A DNA stretch of 17,801 nucleotides from JADKIH01 sp049363815. Its GTDB lineage: Bacteria > Bacteroidota > Bacteroidia > AKYH767-A > 2013-40CM-41-45. The notes below the pieces were generated by a model. The model was not told where the DNA came from. It did no database searches and saw only the letters and a list, made by a program, of their open reading frames with translations. The translations under genes were made by a program, and so were the position numbers. The DNA lies in contig JBMQEM010000154.1 in the NCBI GenBank assembly GCA_049363815.1, positions 1-17,801 of the forward strand, read 5' to 3'. This document shows, piece by piece, positions 1 to 7,519 of the stretch (position 1 is its first letter; every line of letters starts with the position of its first letter).

Positions 1-611
1 TTTATCACGTCCCCGACGCTGATCTGTACCTGTTGTTCAAATGGTGGAGTGAATGGATCAAAATCGAGACTATAAAGAATCGCTGATTCAATGATCTTCA
101 TCAGACATTCTGAATCTATAACTGATGTAGAGAAATCATTATAAAGATAGCTCAATTGTTTTTTCCCTTCAACAAAAAAATGCTTGTCCTTATTGATGAA
201 GATCCTACCTACAAGATAACCAAGATCATTGGTCCGATTGTATTTAAAACTATCACTTAAAAAATTGTAAATAAATATTTTTCCGCAATACGCATTGTCT
301 TTATTCTGCTGCACATACTGTGACTTCCAGACATCGTGGGTACTATCGAATGTGAAAATATTGGTGTGCATTACAAACAATAAAGTCTCATCAGCAAGTG
401 TGAATTCAACTTCAAACTCACTCGCATCCTTGAATGTAACATTCAGTTCACCACCAAAAGTTTTTACCTGCGAGGTCAGATCACTGCTGATAGCAATAAG
501 CATGGTCCGGAGTTCTTCAAATACATCTTTTGTTTTTGAATACACTTCCTGCTTGAGTGTTACCTTTTTCTTCAGTAACTCAACAATTTTATCATACTTG
601 CCTTCAGCCAT
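1..611 (-). CDS. Conserved-looking hypothetical protein downstream of proS (3' end cut by window edge)
   Basis: An open frame on the minus strand starts at ATG 611 (MAEGKYDKIVELLKKK...) and stays open for 203 codons to the left window edge, so its C-terminus is missing. The start lies 9 bp after the proS stop codon on the same strand, with no terminator between, so the two are probably co-transcribed. The N-terminal 40 or so residues are charged and helical-looking; after that hydrophobic and polar residues alternate (GGELNVTFKDASEFEVEFTL), as in a mixed alpha/beta soluble fold. I see no signal peptide, membrane segment or catalytic motif. Codon use looks like that of its neighbours. I do not recognise the family and assign no function. 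The plus-strand frame over the same DNA (295-624) is judged to be a shadow. Confidence 0.8.
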   Translation of the reverse strand, partial: MAEGKYDKIVELLKKKVTLKQEVYSKTKDVFEELRTMLIAISSDLTSQVKTFGGELNVTFKDASEFEVEFTLADETLLFVMHTNIFTFDSTHDVWKSQYVQQNKDNAYCGKIFIYNFLSDSFKYNRTNDLGYLVGRIFINKDKHFFVEGKKQLSYLYNDFSTSVIDSECLMKIIESAILYSLDFDPFTPPFEQQVQISVGDVI

Positions 612-620
612 TTTTTGGTT

Positions 621-2090
621 TTAGTAAGACCTTGCAAAAACCACTCTCTGCGTCGAAGGATTTCCGGAATAAATACATTTTCCGGATTCCAGCTTATTAT
701 CGATTGGTATGCAACGTATGGTTGCTTTCGTTTCGTCCTTTATTTTTTCTTCTGTTTCTGATGTTCCATCCCAGTGTGCAAGTACAAAACCACCTTCATC
801 CAATCTGGATTTGAATTCATCATATGTATCTGCCTTGTATGTATGGCTTTCCCTGAAATCAGAAGCCCGTCTGTAAATATTGTCCTGGATCTGTTCAAGT
901 AAATGCTCGATCTTGACAGAGAGATCCGTTAGCTGCATGACCGATTTTTCTTTCGTATCACGTCGAGCAACTTCTACCGTCCCGTTTTCAAGGTCGCGGG
1001 GACCAATTGCGATCCGAACCGGAATGCCTTTCAATTCATATTCCGAAAATTTCCAGCCCGGCTTATGTGTATCTCTGTCGTCGTATTTAACAGAAATGTT
1101 TTTTGCTTTTAACTCACTGATGATCTTATCGACTTTTTCAGTGATCAGCTTTAACTGTTCATCGCCTTTATAGATCGGAACAATTACCACCTGAATCGGA
1201 GCAAGTTTTGGTGGAAGAACAAGTCCTTCATCATCGCTGTGCGCCATGATCAAGGCACCCATCAAACGAGTCGATACACCCCAGGATGTTGCCCAGACAA
1301 ATTCTCTCTTTCCTTCCCGATTTGTAAACTGCACATCAAATGCTTTTGCAAAATTCTGTCCAAGGAAATGAGAAGTTCCTGCCTGTAGTGCTTTTCCATC
1401 CTGCATCATTGCTTCAATACAATAGGTATCGAGGGCTCCGGCAAATCTTTCATTCGCAGTTTTTACTCCTTTCAATACCGGAATTGCCAAGGTGTTCTCG
1501 GCAAAATCAGAATAGACATCCAGCATTCTGCGTGTTTCCTCAACTGCTTCTTCTGCGGTCGCATGGGCTGTATGACCTTCCTGCCATAAAAACTCTGTTG
1601 TCCGAAGGAACAATCTTGTTCTCATTTCCCAGCGGACAACATTCGCCCATTGGTTGACCAGGATAGGTAGGTCGCGGTACGACTCGATCCAGCCCCGGTA
1701 GGTATTCCAGATTATGGTCTCAGAAGTAGGCCTTACGATCAGTTCTTCTTCCAGTTTTGCATCCGGATCGACCATAATTCCGCCTTTTCCATCGTTTTTT
1801 AAGCGATAATGAGTGACAACGGCACACTCTTTGGCAAAGCCATCCACGTGGGAAGCTTCCTTGGCAAAGAATGATTTTGGTATAAAAAGTGGAAAATACG
1901 CATTAGAATGGCCGGTATCCTTGAACATTTTATCCAGAATTGCCTGCATCTTTTCCCATATTGCGTAACCATATGGCTTAATGACCATACAACCCCGGAC
2001 AGCAGAATTTTCTGCCAGATCTGCCTTAACAACAAGGTCTTGATACCATTGGGAATAATTGTCTGCTCGTGTAGGAAGTGCTTTACTCAT
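621..2090 (-). CDS. proS: Prolyl-tRNA synthetase (archaeal/eukaryotic type)
   Basis: Charges tRNA-Pro with proline in the cytoplasm. The 489-residue product shows the class II synthetase layout: motif 1 region around residues 41-71 (GYAIWEKMQAIL...YFPLFIP), the proline-site segment RPTSETIIW (120-128), motif 2 MRTRLFLRTTEFLWQEGHTA (156-175), motif 3 GVSTRLMGALIMAHSDDEGL (271-290), an anticodon-binding domain from about 300 to 400, and a C-terminal zinc-domain-like tail. The last residue is Tyr, a hallmark of this ProRS class. Length fits the short archaeal-like form, not the longer E. coli form with an editing insertion. Only two Cys (460, 472) remain in the tail, so zinc binding there is doubtful. 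The frame can be extended to a TTG at 2129, but that TTG lies inside the predicted -7 promoter box, and the family begins near MSKALPTRADNYSQWYQ, so ATG 2090 is chosen. Confidence 0.97.
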   Translation of the reverse strand: MSKALPTRADNYSQWYQDLVVKADLAENSAVRGCMVIKPYGYAIWEKMQAILDKMFKDTGHSNAYFPLFIPKSFFAKEASHVDGFAKECAVVTHYRLKNDGKGGIMVDPDAKLEEELIVRPTSETIIWNTYRGWIESYRDLPILVNQWANVVRWEMRTRLFLRTTEFLWQEGHTAHATAEEAVEETRRMLDVYSDFAENTLAIPVLKGVKTANERFAGALDTYCIEAMMQDGKALQAGTSHFLGQNFAKAFDVQFTNREGKREFVWATSWGVSTRLMGALIMAHSDDEGLVLPPKLAPIQVVIVPIYKGDEQLKLITEKVDKIISELKAKNISVKYDDRDTHKPGWKFSEYELKGIPVRIAIGPRDLENGTVEVARRDTKEKSVMQLTDLSVKIEHLLEQIQDNIYRRASDFRESHTYKADTYDEFKSRLDEGGFVLAHWDGTSETEEKIKDETKATIRCIPIDNKLESGKCIYSGNPSTQRVVFARSY

Positions 2091-2126
2091 ATAGTTTTTG
2101 GTACGGTGTTTGTAAATCGTCGGTAA

Positions 2127-2134
2127 CAAAAGTA
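2127..2134 (-). promoter_or_regulatory. Predicted -7 box of the proS promoter
   Basis: Read on the minus strand this is TACTTTTG, an exact match to the Bacteroidota -7 consensus TAnnTTTG. It lies 37 bp upstream of the proS ATG, giving a leader of roughly 30 nt. The upstream -33 TTTG element is not clear; only T-rich sequence sits at the expected distance. The call rests on motif and position only. Confidence 0.5.
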
Positions 2135-2200
2135 ATAATTAAAATTTGCATTAAAATTACTCTAATAATAATAGTCTAAAGAGCGAAAGGGGAACCCCAA

Positions 2201-4042
2201 ATGAAAAATCTCAAATCACTAATCGGAATTGCCATCATCTTATCGGCTTCTGCGTGTACTTCAACTTATCATGCAGGTTCAACAGCTCAGGATGATGTTT
2301 ATTATTCAACAAAAAATAATCCGGCTCCGGTTCAACAAACTTATCCGGCTACCCCTGCTGCTCCAGCGAATGAATACAGCAGCAACAATAACAATTACAA
2401 CCAGGATATTCAATCGAACCAGAACTCTGATCAGAACCAAGGTACAAATCAGAATTCCAACGACAGCTATAATTCATCAAATGATTATAGCGCCCCTTCA
2501 AATCAGTATTCTACTTCTTCCCAGAGTACAGATGGCCAGGGAAATACCTATATCACTAATAACTATTACGACGATTATTACGACTATGAATACTCTTCCC
2601 GTATCCGTCGTTTTTATACACCAGCTATAGGTTATGCTTATTATGATCCATACTATACTAATTCTTACTGGTATGATTATTCTCCAAATTCATGGGGAGT
2701 CAGTATTTATTTAGGCTATAACTGGTGGGCACCAACTTATTACTACAGTCAGCCATTCTGTTATGGTGGTGGATTCGGATACGGATACTCTTCTTATTGG
2801 GGATATAATCCATACTGGAATTCAGGATGGTATGGTGGTGGTTACCATCACGGATATCATAATGGTTATAACAATGGTTATTATAATGGTTATAACGATG
2901 GTTACTGGAACGGTTACTATGCCGGAAATACAAATCCTTATTACTACAATTCATATGATGATAATAGTCATTACTATGGACCACGCGGTTCTGTAGGTGG
3001 AAATACTCCACGTGGCGGTTCAGGTCGTACTGTGGGTTCAATTGGACAAAAATTTGAAACTGCAGTTGCTCAGGGAAAAATTCCAAGAACAGGAACAACT
3101 GATCTGGATGTACGTGGAACTTCACTTGACCGTCCTGGAAAAACAGTACAGCCAAGAGGTGAATTGAACAATTCACAAATTGGAAAAGGTAATAGTGATG
3201 TTTCTACTCCATCTCGTGAAAATATCCCGGCTCAGACAAGACCATCTAAGACTGATGTTAAAAATTCAGACGACAGAGGCACAACCGGTAAACCTTCAAT
3301 AAATGGTGATGTTAAAAACACCAACGACCGTGGAGTTCCCGGAAAAACAAATACAGGAGAAATGCCTGCAAACAATGACAGTAAAAATCAAAATGTTCGT
3401 CCCGGAACACAACCGGTTAATCCACGCAACAATAATAACAACGGCGATATAAGAAATACAACACCGCCGAAACAAAACAATAATCAGCAGACAACTCCAC
3501 GTCAGAATAACCAGGAGAATCAGCAAACTACACCGCGTCAGAATAATCAGCAGACTACTCCGCGCCAGAATAATAATCAGCCGTCTAATCCACGCCAGAA
3601 TAATATTCAGCAGAATCAGAATCAAAATTATAATTCTCGTCCGGAAACTAATCCTCGTCAGAATAATAATCAAAACAACTATCAAAACAACAATCAAAAT
3701 GGCGATTCAAGAAATAATAATATTAATTCTCGTCCTGATAACGCTCAACCAAAAAGCAATTCAGACCAGATCAACGACAATTCCCGTAATACGTTCACTC
3801 CAAAACAAGAACCGGTTCGTGAACAGAATTACAAACAACCTCAGCAAGAGATAAACTCAACTCCACGCAATGAGTCAAGAACACCGATCTTCCAGCCTCG
3901 TAATGAACCAAAACAATACAAGCAGGAAAAATCAAATGACTACCAGCGTTCAGCACCTTCAAATCCTGCTCCATCAAGTCCTGCCCCTTCAAGAGGGAAC
4001 AACAACAATAACAATAATAGCGGTGGTGGCAAAAGAAGATAA
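2201..4042 (+). CDS. Low-complexity lipoprotein, Tyr/Gly-rich then Asn/Gln/Arg-rich
   Basis: Predicted secreted lipoprotein of 613 residues. An N-terminal signal (MKNLKSLIGIAIILSASAC) ends at Cys19, a plausible though imperfect lipobox (Ala at -3). It is followed by DDVYYSTKN (31-39), a motif I recall from uncharacterised Bacteroidota lipoproteins. Residues 55-110 are Asn/Ser/Gln-rich. Residues 117-260 are extremely Tyr/Gly/Trp/Asn-rich, including a run of NGYN/NGYY repeats (about 221-240). A Gly/Arg/Pro linker follows, then from about 400 onward there are Gln/Asn/Pro/Arg repeats of the type QQTTPRQNN, ending in an Asn run and GGGKRR. Apart from the signal and the central Tyr block it is probably disordered. 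No enzymatic motif is visible. The gene is divergent from proS and precedes the OMP gene at 4137. Role unknown; a surface or envelope structural or adhesive role is inference only. Such proteins are sometimes labelled vitellogenin-like because of composition, which has no functional meaning. Confidence 0.85.
   Translation: MKNLKSLIGIAIILSASACTSTYHAGSTAQDDVYYSTKNNPAPVQQTYPATPAAPANEYSSNNNNYNQDIQSNQNSDQNQGTNQNSNDSYNSSNDYSAPSNQYSTSSQSTDGQGNTYITNNYYDDYYDYEYSSRIRRFYTPAIGYAYYDPYYTNSYWYDYSPNSWGVSIYLGYNWWAPTYYYSQPFCYGGGFGYGYSSYWGYNPYWNSGWYGGGYHHGYHNGYNNGYYNGYNDGYWNGYYAGNTNPYYYNSYDDNSHYYGPRGSVGGNTPRGGSGRTVGSIGQKFETAVAQGKIPRTGTTDLDVRGTSLDRPGKTVQPRGELNNSQIGKGNSDVSTPSRENIPAQTRPSKTDVKNSDDRGTTGKPSINGDVKNTNDRGVPGKTNTGEMPANNDSKNQNVRPGTQPVNPRNNNNNGDIRNTTPPKQNNNQQTTPRQNNQENQQTTPRQNNQQTTPRQNNNQPSNPRQNNIQQNQNQNYNSRPETNPRQNNNQNNYQNNNQNGDSRNNNINSRPDNAQPKSNSDQINDNSRNTFTPKQEPVREQNYKQPQQEINSTPRNESRTPIFQPRNEPKQYKQEKSNDYQRSAPSNPAPSSPAPSRGNNNNNNNSGGGKRR
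2849..2920 (+). repeat. 12-bp tandem repeat inside the lipoprotein gene
   Basis: A 12-bp period with unit close to AATGGTTATAAC recurs at 2861, 2873, 2885, 2897 and 2909, with a diverged copy at 2849. It encodes HGYH, NGYN, NGYY, NGYN, DGYW and NGYY in frame. Because the period is a multiple of three, copy-number change would alter protein length without a frameshift. Confidence 0.8.
3485..3610 (+). repeat. Degenerate coding repeat encoding QQTTPRQNN
   Basis: Units beginning CAGCA(G/A)AC encode QQTTPRQNN at 3485, 3521 and 3548, followed by a related QPSNPRQNN unit at 3578. Spacing varies (36, 27 and 30 bp) but always keeps the frame. Synonymous differences between copies (ccacgt, ccgcgt, ccgcgc) show that they are not recent identical duplications. 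Confidence 0.75.
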
Positions 4043-4065
4043 TATTTATTAATCCCAAAGTGTAC

Positions 4066-4114
4066 AGCCCGCATGGAAAAAGAGAGAGAACTATACTACA
4101 TGCGGGCTTTTTTT
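4066..4114 (+). terminator. Intrinsic terminator after the lipoprotein gene
   Basis: A perfect 10-bp inverted repeat, AGCCCGCATG (4066-4075) and CATGCGGGCT (4099-4108), encloses a 23-nt A-rich loop and runs directly into a T tract ending at 4114. It starts 24 bp after the lipoprotein stop. It also ends only 22 bp before the next start codon (4137), so it may act as an attenuator for the OMP gene. Confidence 0.85.
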
Positions 4115-4136
4115 ATCAAAGACTAAGAAACAGATT

Positions 4137-5612
4137 ATGAAAAAAATATTTCAATCAGTGGTTTTATGTACAGCGTTCTTTGTTGCTTCAACTCATTCGA
4201 ATGCTCAAACCGATGCTGACGCCTTCAGATATTCAGGAACGTCCATTACCGGTACAGCACGATACACAGCAATGTCAGGTGCTTTTGGAGCACTGGGAGG
4301 AGAATTTTCCGGACTCTCAACCAATCCTGCAGGTATTGGAATCTACAGAAGTTCGGAAGTCACATTTACCCCTTCCATTTATGCTGCAAATACAAAATCA
4401 ACTTTTTTCGGAAACCAGATTAGTGAAAATAAATTCAATTTTAATTTCGGAAATGCCGGAATCGTTCTTACCAATAAACTAAGAAAGGATGAAGGAAGCG
4501 AAGGATGGAAAAGCTGGAGCTTCGGATTTGGTTATAACCGTCAGGACAATTATCATTCAAGAATAAATTTCGAAGGAAAGAATCCCGACAACTCAATGCT
4601 TGATTACTTTGCTGAAAATGCAGGAAATCTGGATTACAGTTCACTCAACAGTTTCTATGAATACCTGGCTTACTATACTTATCTGATCAATCCGGATAAT
4701 GATACTGCTACTACTCAATATTCTCCGGCAATTTCCGAGTATGGTCAGACACAACGCTACTCAAAGGAAGGCCGTGGATCAAAAGGCGAAACAGTTTTTA
4801 CGTTTGGAGGAAATTACAACAACAAGCTTTATATCGGAGCCACTCTTGGAATCAATTCGATCAGCTATTCAGAAGAATCAACTTATGAAGAGATCACTAA
4901 CTCAAATGTGATCGATTCACTGAAGAGTTATGAATTCAAACAAAATCTCACTACAGATGGTGCCGGAGTTAACTTTAAATTCGGATTGATCTATCGTCCA
5001 GCTGATTTTTTCAGATTCGGTATGGCAATCCATACTCCTACCTGGTATACAATGCATGACGATTACAAGAATTTCATGACCAGCAAGTTTGTCAACGGAC
5101 AATCTTACACAGCTGAATCGGCAGATGGATCATTTGATTATGAAATGACAACTCCATTTAAAGCTATTGGAAGCTTTGGATTCATTTTCGAGAACATGGG
5201 AATTTTAGGTATTGATTATGAAATGAACGATTACAGTTCAACCCGTTTCAATTCTACCAATTACAGTTTCTTCGATGAAAATAAATTAGTTCAGGCAAAA
5301 TACGATGTGACTCACACTATCCGAGTGGGAACAGAATGGAAATATCTTAATTTAAGTTTCCGCGGTGGTGTGAACTATACAACTTCTCCGGTAAAATCAA
5401 CTTACACTTTCAGCGGCAGTGATTATTCGAAAATAGGATATTCAGGAGGAATCGGAATGAAAGAGAAAAACTTCTTCCTTGATCTTGGCTACCTTTACTC
5501 TCAAAGTAATCAGTATTTTCAACCTTATAGTTTAATAAATGAAAGCGTTGAAGGTGTAAAGAATGATGTTACGACACATAACTTTACAATCACTTGCGGG
5601 TTTAAGTTTTAA
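4137..5612 (+). CDS. Outer-membrane beta-barrel protein, OMPP1/FadL/TodX type
   Basis: A 491-residue protein with a Sec signal peptide (MKKIFQSVVLCTAFFVASTHSNAQ, cleavage near Ala23/Gln24). The mature N-terminus carries RYTAMSGAFGALGGEFSGL followed by STNPAGIGIYRSSEV (about 42-75). The NPAG block is typical of the FadL/TodX/OMPP1 transporter family, whose members move hydrophobic compounds across the outer membrane. The rest is a series of amphipathic beta-strands with aromatic girdles (GFGYN, KLYIGATLGINSISY, NLSFRGGVNY, KNFFLDLGYLYSQ), and it ends in NFTITCGFKF with the C-terminal Phe expected of a barrel. Bacteroidota homologues are often annotated as hemin receptors, but nothing here shows haem binding. 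The substrate is unknown. The gene follows the lipoprotein gene on the same strand, with a terminator between and almost no room for its own promoter. Confidence 0.85.
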   Translation: MKKIFQSVVLCTAFFVASTHSNAQTDADAFRYSGTSITGTARYTAMSGAFGALGGEFSGLSTNPAGIGIYRSSEVTFTPSIYAANTKSTFFGNQISENKFNFNFGNAGIVLTNKLRKDEGSEGWKSWSFGFGYNRQDNYHSRINFEGKNPDNSMLDYFAENAGNLDYSSLNSFYEYLAYYTYLINPDNDTATTQYSPAISEYGQTQRYSKEGRGSKGETVFTFGGNYNNKLYIGATLGINSISYSEESTYEEITNSNVIDSLKSYEFKQNLTTDGAGVNFKFGLIYRPADFFRFGMAIHTPTWYTMHDDYKNFMTSKFVNGQSYTAESADGSFDYEMTTPFKAIGSFGFIFENMGILGIDYEMNDYSSTRFNSTNYSFFDENKLVQAKYDVTHTIRVGTEWKYLNLSFRGGVNYTTSPVKSTYTFSGSDYSKIGYSGGIGMKEKNFFLDLGYLYSQSNQYFQPYSLINESVEGVKNDVTTHNFTITCGFKF

Positions 5613-5623
5613 GGTGTTTTAAA

Positions 5624-5698
5624 GTTGAAGGTTCGGGGTAAAAGTCACATGTTAAATGTTAAAGGTCAAATAGGGTAAAGGAAGGTTGACGGTTGATT
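5624..5698 (+). repeat. Degenerate 7-bp-phased repeat in convergent intergenic DNA
   Basis: From 5624 the sequence can be read as imperfect heptamers: GTTGAAG, GTTCGGG, GTAAAAG, TCACATG, TTAAATG, TTAAAGG, TCAAATA, then after a short phase shift GTTGACG and GTTGATT. The resemblance to a GTTRAAG-like unit is clear by eye but imperfect. It lies just downstream of the OMP stop codon. Confidence 0.5.
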
Positions 5699-5830
5699 TC
5701 AGAGATGGTTTATATATAAAATTACATATCTGCGTTGCCTGAAAAACTAATGTAATAAAGAAGTACATCTAAAAGCTGACATATTTTGAATCATCTGCAG
5801 CTCTTCAATTGAACCCCTACTTCCACCCTT

Positions 5831-5865
5831 TTCACTTTTCACTCTTCACTCTTCACTCTTCACTC
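5831..5865 (+). repeat. Heptanucleotide tandem repeat (TTCACTC)
   Basis: One TTCACTT is followed by four perfect TTCACTC copies (5838-5865). It sits 26 bp downstream of the TPR gene stop, in the space between two convergent genes. Simple arrays like this can change copy number by slippage, but no start codon or promoter lies close enough to suggest phase variation. Confidence 0.9.
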
Positions 5866-5890
5866 TTATTAAACCTCCCCCCATCCACAA

Positions 5891-7390
5891 TCACTCAACA
5901 TTCCTGAGCAACTTGATCCGATCCAATCCGGCCTGTGCTTTTTGATCGATGCTGTTTTGATACTGATGACGTTCCATGGACAGACATTTTTTGTAATAAT
6001 TTTCCGCCTGGACAAGATCTTTTCTTTCTTCAAAGATGATTCCCAAAATCAAAGCACTGTTAGCTGCAAAATAGAAAGTTGCGGCTGAACCATTCTCAAT
6101 GGTTTTCCTGTAAAGATCAATTGCCCTCTCCTCCTGTCCAGTCTTCTGGTAGATCCTTGCAAGACGATACGTTACTTCAAGCTGATCCCTGTATTTCGGA
6201 AAACTATCTAGTGGAACTCCGGCTAATTCCTCTTGAGCTTCTTGATAATATCCTCCATCAAACAACAATCTGGACCGTAACAGAATTCGATTTCCGGGTT
6301 CTGCTTCTGCAGATTCACTCATTGCTGCTTTATCTTCATCAATAAAGGCCGTTCCAAGCGTTCTGCATTTGGACATATAACTATAATATCCCTGCGGATT
6401 GTTTTTCAGAAGTTCGATCCAGGCAAGTTTCTGATAGGACGATTTAATATAATTTTTCCCTTTGAAGCGTTTAATGAATTCTTCGAAATCCGCTGCTGCA
6501 GAAAGATCCATCATATGCAGTTTGTTCAATGCAAGTTTGTAGTACATATAATTAACAGGGAATCCATTCATGTAATTCTGCGGGTCCTTAAGAAACGAAT
6601 ATGCATCATCATTTCGCCCAAGTTTCATCAGAATGGTTGCAGTACAATAACGCATCAACGTGCTGTTCTCAGAATATGGGCGGATTAAAAGCAAGCACTC
6701 CATCAAGTCGGCTTCTCCGGCGTTGAAAGTAGTATACAGGTTGCTCAGGTAAAAAAGTAATTCCTCACGGTAACAACTGAATTCAGATTTTTCCAGTGCT
6801 TTGAAGAGTGATTTCAGATCGGACGTTCCCTGAGCAACAGAACCTTCCATTCCTGCGATCTCTACGAGCCAATGATATTCGCGTGGAACAGCGCCTATTA
6901 CTACATCCAGGAATCCTGATAATTTATTATTTAAAAGAAAGGACGGATGGGCGATCTTATTTTTTTCAATCAGACGATACGCTTTTCTGATATCAGTGGC
7001 AGCAGAAACGTACTCACGGAACTTCACCTTTACTAGTGCCTGCTGAATAAGGATTTCCGCTTTCGCATACTGATGAAATGGAGAACTAAGATTCTCGTTT
7101 TTTTTATCGAGTGATTTCAGATTTTCGGTCGACTTCTTTTTAAAAGAATCGAAATAGGTATCTTCTTCAGAAATGAATGCTTTCAGAAAGTCTATGTAAT
7201 TTGAATACAGAATTAACAGGTCATTCCCCGGCTTTTCTTTTCTTTCCTGAATTAAAATTGAATTTGATCTTTCAAAATCGAGTGACATGATCGATGAATA
7301 GGCCGATTTCAAATTATCGTCGAATTCATAATAAGCAATGCTCAGCTTTGAGGTAAGGACAAAAGATATCAGAAGAAAACAAACTCTCAT
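5891..7390 (-). CDS. TPR-repeat protein with Iml2/TTC39-like central segment
   Basis: A 499-residue, mostly alpha-helical protein. Residues 1-20 (MRVCFLLISFVLTSKLSIAY) look like a Sec signal peptide, so it is probably periplasmic or envelope-associated. The segment around 158-195 (SGFLDVVIGAVPREYHWLVEIAGMEGS...) resembles the family of yeast Iml2 and animal TTC39 (DUF3808), where a G-x-P helix is followed by a GF.G....G.. signature and more helical repeats. This is recognition from memory, not a search. Two to three canonical TPRs follow near 405-480 (YRLARIYQKTGQEERAIDLYRKTI; ALILGIIFEERKDLVQAENYYKKCL). No enzymatic motif is seen, and a protein-protein scaffold role is inferred. ATG 7390 is preferred because it gives the signal peptide. 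A terminator upstream (7466-7498) separates it from the zinc-ribbon gene, so it probably has its own promoter in 7391-7465. Confidence 0.85.
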   Translation of the reverse strand: MRVCFLLISFVLTSKLSIAYYEFDDNLKSAYSSIMSLDFERSNSILIQERKEKPGNDLLILYSNYIDFLKAFISEEDTYFDSFKKKSTENLKSLDKKNENLSSPFHQYAKAEILIQQALVKVKFREYVSAATDIRKAYRLIEKNKIAHPSFLLNNKLSGFLDVVIGAVPREYHWLVEIAGMEGSVAQGTSDLKSLFKALEKSEFSCYREELLFYLSNLYTTFNAGEADLMECLLLIRPYSENSTLMRYCTATILMKLGRNDDAYSFLKDPQNYMNGFPVNYMYYKLALNKLHMMDLSAAADFEEFIKRFKGKNYIKSSYQKLAWIELLKNNPQGYYSYMSKCRTLGTAFIDEDKAAMSESAEAEPGNRILLRSRLLFDGGYYQEAQEELAGVPLDSFPKYRDQLEVTYRLARIYQKTGQEERAIDLYRKTIENGSAATFYFAANSALILGIIFEERKDLVQAENYYKKCLSMERHQYQNSIDQKAQAGLDRIKLLRNVE

Positions 7391-7465
7391 TCACCAATTA
7401 AGTTTAACAGCAATTAGTCTTAAATTCCTGTTCAGAAATTTACCACAAAGTAAAAAACATTACCC

Positions 7466-7498
7466 AAAAAAAAAGGACTTCACCGAAATGAAATCCTT
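7466..7498 (-). terminator. Intrinsic terminator of the zinc-ribbon gene
   Basis: On the minus strand, AAGGATTTCA (7498-7489) pairs with TGAAGTCCTT (7482-7473) around a 6-nt loop (TTTCGG), all Watson-Crick except one G-U pair, followed by a run of nine T ending at 7466. It lies 21 bp after the stop of the gene that ends at 7520. The opposite strand also has a T run, but no plus-strand gene ends here. Confidence 0.88.
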
Positions 7499-7519
7499 TT
7501 TTAATAATTTATGTGAAGA

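Noticed and set aside
295..624. 109-residue plus-strand ORF at the left end
   Set aside because: It lies antisense to the longer, coding-like minus-strand frame coupled to proS.
2091..2129. Upstream TTG start extending ProS by 13 residues
   Set aside because: The TTG is part of the predicted -7 promoter box and the extra residues are not family-like.
2189..2198. GGGGAACCCC just before the lipoprotein start as a regulatory hairpin
   Set aside because: The 2-nt loop cannot close into a stable hairpin and the motif is too short to call an operator.
2700..3176. 158-residue minus-strand ORF opposite the lipoprotein gene
   Set aside because: It is the antisense shadow of the Tyr/Gly/Asn-rich region; its His/Asn/Tyr-rich composition mirrors the sense codon bias and there is no start context or homology.
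3296..3697. 133-residue Ile/Leu-rich minus-strand ORF that looks membrane-spanning
   Set aside because: The hydrophobic composition arises from reading AAT/CAG-rich repeats in reverse (ATT/CTG); it is not a real membrane protein.
5831..5865. TTCACTC array as a phase-variation switch
   Set aside because: It lies downstream of both convergent genes and not in a promoter or reading frame, so slippage would not switch either gene.
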